This document shows positions 41,696 through 52,454 of a stretch of DNA of 64,000 nucleotides, in pieces. How positions within the stretch are numbered: position 1 is the stretch's first letter; each line of letters starts with the position of its first letter. A program made the translations under genes and the position numbers. The notes below the pieces were generated by a model that searched no databases, was not told where the DNA came from, and saw only the letters and a list, made by a program, of their open reading frames with translations. The stretch is from CAJCIS01 sp965276755 (GTDB taxonomy: Bacteria > Pseudomonadota > Alphaproteobacteria > Acetobacterales > Acetobacteraceae): NCBI GenBank assembly GCA_965276755.1, contig OZ255625.1, positions 3,162,001-3,226,000 of the forward strand. The letters are read 5' to 3'.

Positions 41696-42100
41696 TTGCC
41701 ACTTCACCTGATCAAACTCGCCGTAGGCGTCACGAACATCAACGACCTGCGCGCGCGTCAGGCCGAGCGCAAGCCGCTGCGCCACCGCACACGCAATTTT
41801 CCAAGGCGCGCGCAGGAGATCATGGCGGGCGGCTCGATTTACTGGGTGATTGCGCGCTTGGTGACCGTGCGCCAGCCACTTCGCGACATCGTTGTAGGCA
41901 ATTATGATGATGGCTCGCGCTGCACCGACTTGATGCTGGCACCGGAGTTGGTGGCGGTGCGGCCGCGCGCGGTCAGACCATTCCAGGGCTGGCGTTATCT
42001 GGAGGCGGCAGACGCCCCGGAAGATGAGGTTTTGCGGTGCCCTGGGCAGGCGCTGCCGGAGGCGTTGCGGCGTGAACTGGTGGGCTTGGCGCTACTTTAA
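41696..42100 (+). CDS. DUF1489 family protein
   Basis: 134 aa, usual family length. MPLHLIKLAVGVTNINDL start, RRAQEIMAGGSIYWVIARLVTVRQPLRDI and LMLAPELVAVRPRAVRPFQGWRYL are characteristic of this alphaproteobacterial family of unknown function. The start codon is TTG at 41696. The IS ends 47 bp upstream, so its original promoter may have been displaced. Confidence 0.85.
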   Translation: MPLHLIKLAVGVTNINDLRARQAERKPLRHRTRNFPRRAQEIMAGGSIYWVIARLVTVRQPLRDIVVGNYDDGSRCTDLMLAPELVAVRPRAVRPFQGWRYLEAADAPEDEVLRCPGQALPEALRRELVGLALL

Positions 42101-42107
42101 AAAAAGA

Positions 42108-42165
42108 TGGAGGTCTGGAGGCCCTGCCTCCAGCGGGGTCCAGGGGCAGAGCCCCTGGCCTTCCA
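42108..42165. repeat. Element C, short form
   Basis: Two consecutive hairpins, CTGGAGGCCCTGCCTCCAG and CCAGGGGCAGAGCCCCTGG, between the convergent DUF1489 and hypothetical genes; terminator-like. Confidence 0.75.
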
Positions 42166-42175
42166 GTGCTGAAAC

Positions 42176-42505
42176 CTAGGCGGCGTCGGCAGTCTCGGCC
42201 GCGTGGGAAAGCGCCTCGCCGAGCGCCTGGATTTTCGTGGCATTCTTGCTCTCTGTTTTCTTCCCAATGGCGACCGTTTCTTTGCCCAGCTTGATGACAA
42301 GCTTGCGTATCGCCTCGCCGTCAAGCTCCTTCGCATGCAGGTGCTTTTTGAGATTATCCAGGTCCTTGACGATGGTCTTGGCGCCGGCATCTTCGACCTT
42401 CTCCAGCGTGGCTTCCCAGCCTTCGATATTCTTGACTGCGGCGCTGACGGTCATGCTCTTGATGCCGTCCTTGATGTGCTTGATGGTTGCGTCGAATTGC
42501 GGCAT
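42176..42505 (-). CDS. Hypothetical helical protein
   Basis: 109 aa, not recognised. It is almost entirely amphipathic helix, Lys/Glu/Ala-rich (EGWEATLEKVEDAGAKTIVKDLDNLKKHLHAKELDGEAIRKLVIKLGKETVAIGKK), with no Cys and no membrane segment. AGGAG lies 7 nt upstream of the ATG at 42505. It is cytoplasmic, and the composition suggests a small stress or nucleoid-type protein, which is a guess. Codirectional with and downstream of the catalase gene, with an element A copy between. Confidence 0.65.
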   Translation of the reverse strand: MPQFDATIKHIKDGIKSMTVSAAVKNIEGWEATLEKVEDAGAKTIVKDLDNLKKHLHAKELDGEAIRKLVIKLGKETVAIGKKTESKNATKIQALGEALSHAAETADAA

Positions 42506-42571
42506 GTACTGCTCCTGTTTGGAAATGTATCGTCCGTGAACTTGTGCGCTATGCCATAGTTGCAAGGGCAG

Positions 42572-42622
42572 AAAAAAGTTGGGGGAGATGTGCCATCCCC
42601 CCAAACCCCCCGTCGATATTAG
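42572..42622. repeat. Element A, single copy after the catalase gene
   Basis: Core GATGTGCCATC with G/C runs and tail CCCCGTCGATATTAGG; begins 2 bp beyond the catalase stop and probably terminates it. Confidence 0.8.
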
Positions 42623-42623
42623 G

Positions 42624-44810
<2,187 letters not shown>

Positions 44811-45000
44811 GGCATACCTCGCTATTCGGCGGCACTAAGCGCAGTCTCCGGCCAGTTTTGAAATGGGGCGCCTGTCCACATTGTTGTGATCGGATCAGCC
44901 CCGATCGTGCGCATCAAGCCTCATGGGTCGTCACTGCGATTGCGCAACCCCGCGGCCAAACGCCACGTAGTCTTCATCGACGGCAGCGTGCGCAACGCGT

Positions 45001-45531
45001 TTACGGCGCGGTGTGCGATGCGGCAAACCGGCACGTTTCAATCGCCTCCCAGGGCCCGCCGCGATAGCGCCAGGACCCGATGCCCTCTGCGCGCACCGGC
45101 GCCACACATGCCCAGCCTTGCAGTGCGTGCCAGGTCTGGCGCGCCCGCTCGGTGGATACCTTGTTCTGCACGGTGACATGCGGCCGCCATGGCGCGCGAT
45201 CCTGCGCGGTCAAGGCTGCCGCGAAGCCGGCACGCAACGAAGCCCGCAACCCCAGCGCCGCCCCGCCCTCCAGGTCAAGCGCTACCCCGCGCCCGAGAAA
45301 ACGTACGCCGCTGACGCGCAACAGGAACGGCGGCGTGCGCGCACACAGCGAGCGAATGTCTGCCGCAATTGCCGGCGCCGCCTCGGCGGGCAGCGCATGA
45401 AACATCGTCACGTGCGCACCCACCACAAGCCGGTCTGCCGGAAAGTAGCGCGTCCGCAACGCATCGAACGCTGTCTGAGACGCCGCATCCAGGCTCAGGG
45501 TCACAATGATCGGCGCATCATCGGCAGCCAT
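45001..45531 (-). CDS. 2'-5' RNA ligase family (2H phosphoesterase)
   Basis: 176 aa. Two HxT motifs, HVTMFH (about 37-42) and HVTVQN (about 119-124), define the 2H fold that hydrolyses or forms 2'-5' and cyclic phosphodiester bonds. Length fits ThpR/LigT-like proteins. Physiological substrate unknown. ATG 45531 is preferred over an upstream start at 45561. Confidence 0.85.
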   Translation of the reverse strand: MAADDAPIIVTLSLDAASQTAFDALRTRYFPADRLVVGAHVTMFHALPAEAAPAIAADIRSLCARTPPFLLRVSGVRFLGRGVALDLEGGAALGLRASLRAGFAAALTAQDRAPWRPHVTVQNKVSTERARQTWHALQGWACVAPVRAEGIGSWRYRGGPWEAIETCRFAASHTAP

Positions 45532-45592
45532 GCTGCTTATACCAGTCCGCTGTAGAAACACATCAGGGGCAGGGAAGATTGGGGAGACGTGC

Positions 45593-45768
45593 AGGGCGAT
45601 CGAGTGAAGGGCTTAAAGAGCTGGGGGAGATGTGCCATCCCCCCCAGACCCCCCGTCGATTTTAGGACACCGCCTTAAATGATGACGGGGGGTCTGGGGG
45701 GGATGGCACATCTCCCCCAGCTTTTTCTTCACGCCAATTCGGCTCTTTTCACTTCACTTGATGGCGCT
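45593..45768. mobile_element. MITE-like unit carrying an element A pair
   Basis: 176 bp bounded by AGGGCGATCGAGTGAAG (45593-45609) and an imperfect inverse at 45752-45768 (14 of 17). Inside are an element A head-to-head pair and the CCAATTCGGCTCTTTTCAC segment also seen near 9705 and 25330. A half element A (GGGAAGATTGGGGAGACGTG) touches its left side. Confidence 0.7.
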
Positions 45769-45902
45769 GGAGAGACGTGTAATGCCCCATCACGAATTAG
45801 TGGCGTTACAATCGTCACCAATTGATACGCGCTTCCGCTTGCACCACCGCCTGCGCGCGGCCAGACACGCGCTAACTTCAAGCCTGACGCAGGAACATCA
45901 TC

Positions 45903-46307
45903 ATGGGCAAGATCATCGGTCTTCTAGCGATTTGCGCAGCGGCGGCAACCACGCCCGCCCTGGCCGCCCAACCCCCCGCCGGCAGCGCCTACCAACTGAA
46001 CGTCATCACATCCTTCGAGCCCAGCTTCACCGATTGCTGGGTATTCTCCGCTGACGGGCGCTTCATCGTCAGCCACCAAGGCGGCCTTGGCACCTTCCCC
46101 TATCAGCTCACCGGCCTGAACGGTAACGCCAATCATTTTCAGGCCGTCTGGCGCGGGCGCATCAGCATCGGTTTTTCCGGCGTGACCGGCAGCGCGATGA
46201 GCGGCGACGCCGTGGATAGCCGCGCGCGCACCTACAGCTTTACCGGCAACCAGGTTGGCGGTTGCGGAAAAACACACGCCAATCAGCAGGGTTTTCAGAC
46301 GCGTTGA
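45903..46307 (+). CDS. Hypothetical secreted protein
   Basis: 134 aa, not recognised. Signal peptide KIIGLLAICAAAATTPALA with cleavage near residue 22; the mature part is a small beta-rich protein with two Cys (FTDCWVF and VGGCGKT) that could form a disulfide, and Gly/Ser-rich repeats. Exported to the periplasm or outside; role unknown. Followed by an element A copy. Confidence 0.6.
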   Translation: MGKIIGLLAICAAAATTPALAAQPPAGSAYQLNVITSFEPSFTDCWVFSADGRFIVSHQGGLGTFPYQLTGLNGNANHFQAVWRGRISIGFSGVTGSAMSGDAVDSRARTYSFTGNQVGGCGKTHANQQGFQTR

Positions 46308-46309
46308 AA

Positions 46310-46361
46310 AGTAAGATTGGGGGAGATGTGCCATCCCCCCCAAACTGCCCGTCATTTATTT
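46310..46361. repeat. Element A, single copy between convergent genes
   Basis: GATGTGCCATC core; tail CTGCCCGTCATTTATTT overlaps the last bases of the minus-strand TetR gene. Confidence 0.8.
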
Positions 46362-46996
46362 AAGCAAGCGTCAGCTTCACGCCGCGGCGCATTCGGCTCC
46401 CACCCGCCAATCACCCGCGCAATCACCGCGTCATCAACCTCCACCATATGATCGAGCAGCAGAACGGCCAGCCCGTGCACCATCGCCCAGGCCTGCAGCG
46501 CCACCACCCGTGCCGCCTCCTTGCCCAACCCCGGCGGCGTCATGACCGCAGCGTTCTCCCGCAGCAGACGCAACGGCGTGCTCGCCTCATCCTGCGCCAC
46601 GCCAAACAAATCGCGCGCAGACGGTCGGGAGAACATCAGGCGAAACACCGCCGGATTGCGCAGCGCAAAACGCACATAGGCAACCCCGGTCGCCGCGAAC
46701 GCCTCATGCCCCGATAGCCCGGAAGCGGCGGCCATTTGCATCTCGCCCATGCGCGCAAACCCGCGCGCGGCAATGGCGCCCAGCAGCGCCTCCTTGTCAG
46801 GGAAGTGCCGGTAGATTGCCGTCGCACTCACGCCGACGGCACGCGCCACCTCCCGCAGGCCCAGCGGCTCGGCCGAGCGCTGCTCCAGCAGCCCCATGCC
46901 CGCGTCAACCAACGCGTCCCGCAGGTCGCCGTGGTGGTATTTGCGATCTTTCGGGAGGCGATCTTTTATGTTGACAGTGTTAGCATTATCGGCCAC
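46352..46996 (-). CDS. TetR/AcrR-family regulator with WHG-type C-terminal domain
   Basis: 214 aa. HTH: RKYHHGDLRDALVDAGMGLLEQRSAEPLGLREVARAVGVSATAIYRHFPDKEALLGAIAARGF. The C-terminal half (GHEAFAATGVAYVRFALRNPAVFRLMFSRP...) is the WHG ligand domain. The best start is GTG 46996; no ATG exists between 47038 and the HTH. Divergent from a carotenoid oxygenase gene, its likely target. Confidence 0.85.
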   Translation of the reverse strand: MADNANTVNIKDRLPKDRKYHHGDLRDALVDAGMGLLEQRSAEPLGLREVARAVGVSATAIYRHFPDKEALLGAIAARGFARMGEMQMAAASGLSGHEAFAATGVAYVRFALRNPAVFRLMFSRPSARDLFGVAQDEASTPLRLLRENAAVMTPPGLGKEAARVVALQAWAMVHGLAVLLLDHMVEVDDAVIARVIGGWEPNAPRREADACLNK

Positions 46997-47018
46997 GATG
47001 TGAACACCGTAAACACCA
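46967..47018. promoter_or_regulatory. Candidate control region between tetR and the carotenoid oxygenase gene
   Basis: TTGACA (46971-46976) lies in TGTTGACAGTGTTA, and nearby GTGAACACC and GTAAACACC form a direct repeat of AACACC. The half sites resemble TetR operator halves. Exact operator and -10 box not resolved. Confidence 0.35.
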
Positions 47019-47036
47019 ACCGGACGGAGAGCAACC

Positions 47037-48485
47037 ATGCCCAGCGCCGTAGAAACCGCCATTCGCAGCGCCATCGGCGCCGGCGTGGCCCGCGTGGCCA
47101 CCTACAACCGCACGCATGCCAAGAACGACCTCGGCCCCCACCCTTATCTGACCGGCATCCACGCCCCGATGGCCGAAGAGCTCACGCTGCACGCGCTGCC
47201 CGTCACGGGTCAGATCCCCGCCGCCCTGAACGGCCGCTACTGCCGCATCGGTCCAAACCCGGTCACACCGCCTAATCCCGCGCGCTACCACTGGTTCACC
47301 GGTGATGGCATGGTCCACGGCGTTCGCATCCAGTCCGGCCGCGCCGAGTGGTATCGCAACCGCTGGGTCCGCAGCACCGCGGTCAGCCGCGCCCTGGGCG
47401 AGCCGCGCGCGCCCGGCCCGCGCCTGCACGACGAATTCGCGGTCAACACCAACGTCATCGGCCAGGCCGGGCGCATTTTCGCGCTGGTTGAAGCCGGCGG
47501 CACGCCGGTGGAGCTCAGCGACACGCTGGAGACGATTGCGCACAACAATTTCGATGCAACGCTGGCCGGCGCCTTTTCCGCACACCCCCACCGCGACCCG
47601 GAAAGCGGCGAGCTGCACGCCATCTGCTACCACGCCACGGACATGAATCATGTCTATCACGTCGTGGTCGATGCGCACGGGCGCGTCCGGCGCGAGGAAC
47701 CCATTGCGGTCAATCACGGCCCGAGCATCCATGATTGCGCAATCACCGCGCGTTTTGCACTCGTCTTCGATCTGCCCGTCACCTTTTCAATGCCGGCGAC
47801 GCTCGCAGGCTATTCTTTTCCCTACCGCTGGAATCCCGAGCACCCCGCCCGCGTCGGCCTGCTGCCGCGCGAGGGCGCGGGCGACAGCATCATCTGGTGC
47901 GCGGTTGACCCTTGCTACATCTACCACGTCGCCAACGCCTACGATCTGGAAGACGGCCGCGTCGTGGTCGATGTCTGCGTGCACGACCGCAACGGTCACC
48001 GCGATTTCCGCGGTCCGGACGCCGATGAGATCGCTTTCGAACGTTGGACTATCGATCCCGCGTCGCGCCAGGTCGCGCGCGAAATCCTTGATCCCACGCC
48101 GCAGGAATTTCCCCGCGCGGACGAGCGCCTGACCGGCAAGCCCTACCGCTACGCCTACAGCCTGTGCGTGCCCAAGGGCGAGGATTCTGCCGCCGGCATG
48201 ATCGGCAAGACCATGCTCTTCAAGCATGATGTGCACGCGCGCACGCGCCAGGTGCACGATTTCGGTGCCGACCGCTATCCCGGCGAATTCGTCTTCGTTC
48301 CGCGCGATGCGCAAGCGGCCGAGGACGAAGGCTGGCTGATTGGGCTGGTCGTGAACATGGCTGACGAGACAACGGACCTTGCGATCCTGGACGCGCACGA
48401 ATTTACCGCCGAGCCCGTGGCAAGCGTTCATCTGCCGCACCGGATTCCACCGGGCTTTCATGGCAACTGGATTGACGGCTCATAA
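47037..48485 (+). CDS. Carotenoid oxygenase family protein
   Basis: 482 aa seven-bladed beta-propeller Fe(II) dioxygenase (RPE65 / lignostilbene dioxygenase family). The four iron His are recognisable in SAHPHRD, SIHDCAIT, YHVANAYD and the C-terminal GFHGNWI; GRYCRIGPNP and HWFTGDGMVHGVRI are family motifs. It cleaves a C=C bond in a carotenoid, apocarotenoid or stilbene; the substrate is unknown. Probably controlled by the divergent TetR protein. GACGGAGAGCAACC precedes the ATG. Confidence 0.9.
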   Translation: MPSAVETAIRSAIGAGVARVATYNRTHAKNDLGPHPYLTGIHAPMAEELTLHALPVTGQIPAALNGRYCRIGPNPVTPPNPARYHWFTGDGMVHGVRIQSGRAEWYRNRWVRSTAVSRALGEPRAPGPRLHDEFAVNTNVIGQAGRIFALVEAGGTPVELSDTLETIAHNNFDATLAGAFSAHPHRDPESGELHAICYHATDMNHVYHVVVDAHGRVRREEPIAVNHGPSIHDCAITARFALVFDLPVTFSMPATLAGYSFPYRWNPEHPARVGLLPREGAGDSIIWCAVDPCYIYHVANAYDLEDGRVVVDVCVHDRNGHRDFRGPDADEIAFERWTIDPASRQVAREILDPTPQEFPRADERLTGKPYRYAYSLCVPKGEDSAAGMIGKTMLFKHDVHARTRQVHDFGADRYPGEFVFVPRDAQAAEDEGWLIGLVVNMADETTDLAILDAHEFTAEPVASVHLPHRIPPGFHGNWIDGS

Positions 48486-48545
48486 AGGCTGGGGGAGACG
48501 GGGCTGACGTATACGTCAGCCCCCAAGACCCCCCGTCATTCTTTC
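48484..48545. repeat. Element A, palindromic-core variant
   Basis: The usual core is replaced by GCTGACGTATACGTCAGC (48503-48520), a perfect 18-bp palindrome extended to 24 bp by flanking G and C runs. Sits between convergent genes. Confidence 0.85.
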
Positions 48546-49141
48546 AGAACGTCTTCTATATCCCGCAATCTATCCTTGCCGAAGAACATTTCGTTTCCCA
48601 CAAAGAATGTGGGGGATCCGAACGCGCCGCGCTCCACCGATGATTTTGTTTTCGCCGCAAGCCGCTCCTTCACGCCAGCCTCCTGCGCAGCCGCCAGCAG
48701 CGCGCGGCCATCGAGCCCCGCCGCGTCCAGCACCTCGCGCGCCACCTCCGCATCATCCATCTTCCGCCCGTCCTCCCACATGGCCGCAAACACCGCCTCC
48801 ACATAGCGCGCAAGCACGCCCGCACCGTCCGCGGCTATCGCGCCACGCATGATCAGCAACGTGTTCAGCGGAAAATACGGGTTCATTGCAAAGCGCGCGA
48901 TGCCATGCCTTGCTATGAAACGCGCCATCTCCTTCTGCTCATAAGCCAGCTTGTTGGGAATGCCGCCGAACGCCTCCATGGGCGATCGATTGTTCGTCAT
49001 CTTGAACACCCCGCCCAGAAGGACGGGCACATAGACGAAAGTGGCGCCTGTGCGCGCCTCTATCTCGGGGATTATCTTGTGGCTGAGATAGGCGTTGGGG
49101 CTGCCGAAATCGAAGTGGAATTCTATATTTCTGGGGGTCAT
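48536..49141 (-). CDS. 2-hydroxychromene-2-carboxylate isomerase / DsbA-family protein
   Basis: 201 aa kappa-class GST-like thioredoxin fold. FHFDFGSPNAYLSHKIIPEIEARTG has the catalytic Ser in GSPNAY in place of a CxxC; GVFKMTNNRSPMEAFGGIPNK and FGSPTFFVGNEMFFGKDRL match glutathione-dependent NahD-type isomerases. No other naphthalene-pathway genes are nearby, so the true substrate is unclear. ATG 49141 with GGAG upstream. Confidence 0.88.
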   Translation of the reverse strand: MTPRNIEFHFDFGSPNAYLSHKIIPEIEARTGATFVYVPVLLGGVFKMTNNRSPMEAFGGIPNKLAYEQKEMARFIARHGIARFAMNPYFPLNTLLIMRGAIAADGAGVLARYVEAVFAAMWEDGRKMDDAEVAREVLDAAGLDGRALLAAAQEAGVKERLAAKTKSSVERGAFGSPTFFVGNEMFFGKDRLRDIEDVLKE

Positions 49142-49150
49142 GCTGGACTC

Positions 49151-49203
49151 CAGGAAGAAAGGAAGGTCTTCTTTTTTGAAAAAAAGAAGCAAAAAACTTT
49201 TGC
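49151..49203. repeat. Element B copy
   Basis: AGGAAGAAAGGAAGG flank and T-run/A-run hairpin between the SDR gene stop and the isomerase gene start (both minus strand). Confidence 0.82.
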
Positions 49204-49213
49204 ATGTTGGGCG

Positions 49214-49942
49214 CTACCACTGCTCGCCGTAGGGCCGCAAATCCGCCTCGAACGTCCACGCATCGCGTGGCTGCGCGTGCCACTGCCAATAGGTCTCGGC
49301 GATGGATTGCGGGCGCATCAGTACATCGGGCGCATCAGCCCGCGCGCTTCCCATTCGCTCCCGCACCCACGCCGTATCCACGCCCGCATCGATCACCAAA
49401 TGTGCCACGTGAATATTCTGCGGTCCCAACTCGCGCGCCATTGCCTGCGCGGTCGCGCGCAACCCGGCCTTGGCCGCGGCGAAAGCCGCATAGCCGCGCC
49501 CCCCGCGCAGGCTTGCCGTCGCGCCGGTGAAGAAGATCGAGCCCCGGCCATGCGCCAGCATCGCCCGCGCCGCCTCGCGACCGGTCAAGAATCCCGCATA
49601 GCACGCCATTTCCCACACCTTGCGATAGACGCGCTCGGTCGTTTCAAGCAGCGGCATTTGCACGTTTGCGCCCACGTTGAAGATGCATACTTCAAGCGGC
49701 CCGATCGCCTCGGCGCGCGCCACGAACGCGGTCACCTCCTCTTCTTTTCGCGCGTCCAGCGAGGCGCCCAGGCACGCCCCGCCCGCGGCTTCGATCTCAG
49801 CAACCAGCGGCGTCAGCTTCTCGCCATTGCGCCGTCCGGCCACAACGGTATAGCCACCCGCGGCAAAGCGCTTTGCAATGGCGGCGCCGATAAAGTCGCC
49901 CGCGCCGACGACGATGGCAGTCCGTTTAATCCCTGGTTGCAT
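49214..49942 (-). CDS. Short-chain dehydrogenase-like protein with altered active site
   Basis: 242 aa Rossmann protein. Nucleotide loop VVGAGDFIGAAIAKRF (altered TGxxxGxG), GRRNGEKL, and FNVGANVQMPLLE (NAG-equivalent is NVG). The catalytic YxxxK reads FAAAK (in GRGYAAFAAAKAGLRA): the Tyr is Phe. HVAHLVIDAGVDTAWVRER is typical of a conserved SDR subgroup that shares this substitution, so it may be a binding protein or use another residue. Substrate unknown. Confidence 0.8.
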   Translation of the reverse strand: MQPGIKRTAIVVGAGDFIGAAIAKRFAAGGYTVVAGRRNGEKLTPLVAEIEAAGGACLGASLDARKEEEVTAFVARAEAIGPLEVCIFNVGANVQMPLLETTERVYRKVWEMACYAGFLTGREAARAMLAHGRGSIFFTGATASLRGGRGYAAFAAAKAGLRATAQAMARELGPQNIHVAHLVIDAGVDTAWVRERMGSARADAPDVLMRPQSIAETYWQWHAQPRDAWTFEADLRPYGEQW

Positions 49943-50023
49943 GTCCGCACCCGCGCCTGTTGCCGCATAGTGGCACAGATGCGGACATGCCAGAAGCCGC
50001 AGGTCGGCCGAGGCCCTATGTCG

Positions 50024-50791
50024 TCATTGCGCCTTGCGAGATGCCCACAGCTCTTTGGCGTCGGCCCCTGAAAGCGTTTTCTTGTAAATTGCGACGTCTG
50101 CGATATCGCCCACGAAGTAGCGCCCCGTGAAGACCGGGCTCTCGCCAACGTAGAACAGCGCCGGTGTCGCCGAATGGCCGCCGGCTGTGCTCGTGGCAAC
50201 CTTCTTGCCATCCACGTAGAGCGTTCGTTTCCCGCCAGCCTTGAACGTCGCCACAATCAGGTGCCAGACGCCGATGTCAGCGCTCGTGAATGCGGTCGGA
50301 TCACAGGTCGAACTGCCACCATCGGTAAAGAAACAGAGTTGATTGTTGCCATCTATCTGCAAGTCGAAATCGTCGCCCGCGGCGGACTCGCCGGCAATGG
50401 AGAAAATGCGTCCCTGGTTGGACGGCAGATCGCCAAGATTGATCCACGCCACCAGAGAGCCGCGGCTGGCAATGCCGCCCATCAGCGGTTTTGTGCCGCC
50501 CGAAATCATGTCCTGCATGCCGCCTGAGCCATTGGCAAGGACCAGCGTGGACGTCGATGGGTCATTGACCGGGGGTCCGCTGCCGGGACCACCGACCATC
50601 GCCCCATTTTGCAGCGTGCCGGTATAGCCGTGCACGGCGCTATTGCCCTGCCGCGCGGTTGTGAACGTGTAATAGCCGAGCAATCCCTTGAACGACTCTA
50701 CGGTCGTGTCGAACGCCGATGCCATCGCCGGCGTAGCAGCCGCAGCGGCGAAAAGTATCGCGGCACCCACAACCATTCCGTGTTTTTTCAT
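50024..50791 (-). CDS. Secreted LamG (concanavalin-like lectin) domain protein
   Basis: 255 aa. Signal peptide KKHGMVVGAAILFAAAAATPAMASA. A LamG/ConA-like jelly roll from about 35: GSLVAWINLGDLPSNQGRIFSIAGESAAGDDFDLQI, GVWHLIVATFKAGGKRTLYVDGKKVATS and the terminal GDIADVAIYKKTLSGADAKELWAS. Likely binds polysaccharide or acts as a surface protein. ATG 50791 with AAAGGAATAGCA upstream. Divergent from an S10 peptidase gene. Confidence 0.85.
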   Translation of the reverse strand: MKKHGMVVGAAILFAAAAATPAMASAFDTTVESFKGLLGYYTFTTARQGNSAVHGYTGTLQNGAMVGGPGSGPPVNDPSTSTLVLANGSGGMQDMISGGTKPLMGGIASRGSLVAWINLGDLPSNQGRIFSIAGESAAGDDFDLQIDGNNQLCFFTDGGSSTCDPTAFTSADIGVWHLIVATFKAGGKRTLYVDGKKVATSTAGGHSATPALFYVGESPVFTGRYFVGDIADVAIYKKTLSGADAKELWASRKAQ

Positions 50792-50941
50792 TGCTATTCC
50801 TTTCGCGTCAAACCGCGAATGCCAAATAACACGCAATGCGTTTGCGCACACGCGCAAATCCGGGCCAATGGCGCCGGCCAGCGGCAACCATCGCAAAATG
50901 GCACCATTCCCCCCGATACCAAGCTTCAGTAAGACACGCCC

Positions 50942-52414
50942 ATGCAAACCCGTTCCATCTTTGCCCTGGCGCTCGCCCTCTCCCTCGCCGGACCCGCACT
51001 GGCCGCAGACCGCCTGGCCATGCTGCCGCCGGACGTCACCACTCAGCACAGCATCACCCTGCAAAACCACAAGCTCGCCTACACCGCCACCGCAGGCACG
51101 CTGAAACTCCGCGACATCCACGGCGAGCCCACCGCCGCCATATTCTACACCGCCTACACGCTCAACAACGCCCCGCAGAACCGCCCCGTATCCTTCTTCT
51201 TCAACGGCGGGCCGGGTGCGGGCAGCGCCTATATGCAAATGGGTGCGGCAGGCCCCGAAATCCTCGCCTTTGACCAAACCGCCCAAGCCGACGGCGCGCG
51301 CGCCCACCGCGCCCCCAACCCGGATAGCTGGCTGGCTTTCACCGACATGGTTTTCATCGACCCCGTGGGCACCGGCTACAGCCTGGCCGCAGACCCGCAA
51401 AAAGCCCCGGCCGAGTTCTGGAACGTCCACGCCGACGCCGAGGCGCTCGCCAAAACCATCACCCTCTGGCTCGCCCACGCCCAGCGCACGGCCAGCCCCA
51501 AATTCGTCGTCGGCGAAAGCTATGGCGGCATCCGCTCCATCAAAGTCGCGCGCGCCCTGCAGGAGGACCAGTCGATCATCCTGGACGGCATCATTATGGT
51601 CTCGCCCTTGCTGGAGGAACAATATTTCTTCACCGATGACCCGCTGACCTACGCCTTCGCCCTGCCCACGCTGGCCGCCGCCTCGCTCGAGCGCGCCCAC
51701 AAGCTCACACCCCAAGCGGCCGACGCGGCCTACGCCTACGCCACCGGCCCCTACGTCGCGACCCTGGACGGCCCCCCGCCCACGGGGGAGGCCGTTTCCA
51801 CCTTCTACCGCAAGATCGCCGACATCACCGGCGTGCCCGAACCCATCGTCGCCAAGCAGCGCGGCATGCTGGTACCCGACTCCCACGACATCAAATCCCA
51901 GGATGGCCGCCTCTACAGCATCTACGAAATGTCTCTCTCGATTGCCGACCCGGGTGCGGAGGGCACGGACCCCGACGCCAGCCCGGACCCGCTGCTCGAA
52001 GGTTTCGGCCGTGCCTACGGCAACGCGTACGCGGGCTATGCCGCCGACACGCTGGGCTACAAGACCGACCTCACCTACCGCCTGCTGGATAACGAAGTGA
52101 ACGCCCGCTGGGACTGGCGCGAGGGCGAGCACCACATCCTCTCCACCGCGGGTGACATGAAGAAACTCCTCGCCCTCAATCCCTCGCTGCACATGCTGAT
52201 TGCGCATGGCTATTTCGATGCGGTGTGCCCCTTCGCCGCCACGCGCTGGCTGATCGACCGGCTACCCGTGGGGCGGGATCGTGTGACATTAAAGGTCTAT
52301 CCAGGCGGACACATGATATACACCCGAGCCGCCGCGCGCGCCGCGCTGGCGCAGGATGCGGGCGCGCTGATAAGCACCGCGGTAGCCTCGCCCAAGGCCG
52401 CAAGCGTGCAGTAA
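50942..52414 (+). CDS. Secreted serine carboxypeptidase-like (S10) peptidase
   Basis: 490 aa. Signal peptide SIFALALALSLAGPALA. Motifs: FFFNGGPGAGSAYMQMG (oxyanion), FVVGESYGGIRSIKVARAL with the nucleophilic Ser in GESYGG, a probable Asp in AHGYFDAVCPF and His in VYPGGHMIY. Complete triad, so probably an acid-active carboxypeptidase or related acyltransferase in the periplasm or outside. Confidence 0.88.
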   Translation: MQTRSIFALALALSLAGPALAADRLAMLPPDVTTQHSITLQNHKLAYTATAGTLKLRDIHGEPTAAIFYTAYTLNNAPQNRPVSFFFNGGPGAGSAYMQMGAAGPEILAFDQTAQADGARAHRAPNPDSWLAFTDMVFIDPVGTGYSLAADPQKAPAEFWNVHADAEALAKTITLWLAHAQRTASPKFVVGESYGGIRSIKVARALQEDQSIILDGIIMVSPLLEEQYFFTDDPLTYAFALPTLAAASLERAHKLTPQAADAAYAYATGPYVATLDGPPPTGEAVSTFYRKIADITGVPEPIVAKQRGMLVPDSHDIKSQDGRLYSIYEMSLSIADPGAEGTDPDASPDPLLEGFGRAYGNAYAGYAADTLGYKTDLTYRLLDNEVNARWDWREGEHHILSTAGDMKKLLALNPSLHMLIAHGYFDAVCPFAATRWLIDRLPVGRDRVTLKVYPGGHMIYTRAAARAALAQDAGALISTAVASPKAASVQ

Positions 52415-52454
52415 GCACGTGCCGTGACCATGCCTGTGCGGGGAGGGGGTTCGC

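Noticed and set aside
44886..45176. Small plus-strand open frame beginning MIGSAPIVRIKPHG
   Set aside because: It overlaps the 2H phosphoesterase gene on the other strand and has no recognisable features.
46990..47015. Minus-strand promoter TTTACG-17-GATAAT for the TetR gene
   Set aside because: It would place the transcription start downstream of the only workable start codon (GTG 46996), so it conflicts with the gene model.
50024..52207. 727-aa minus-strand open frame
   Set aside because: Only the last 255 codons (50024-50791) form a protein with signal peptide and LamG domain; the rest is the antisense shadow of the S10 peptidase gene.
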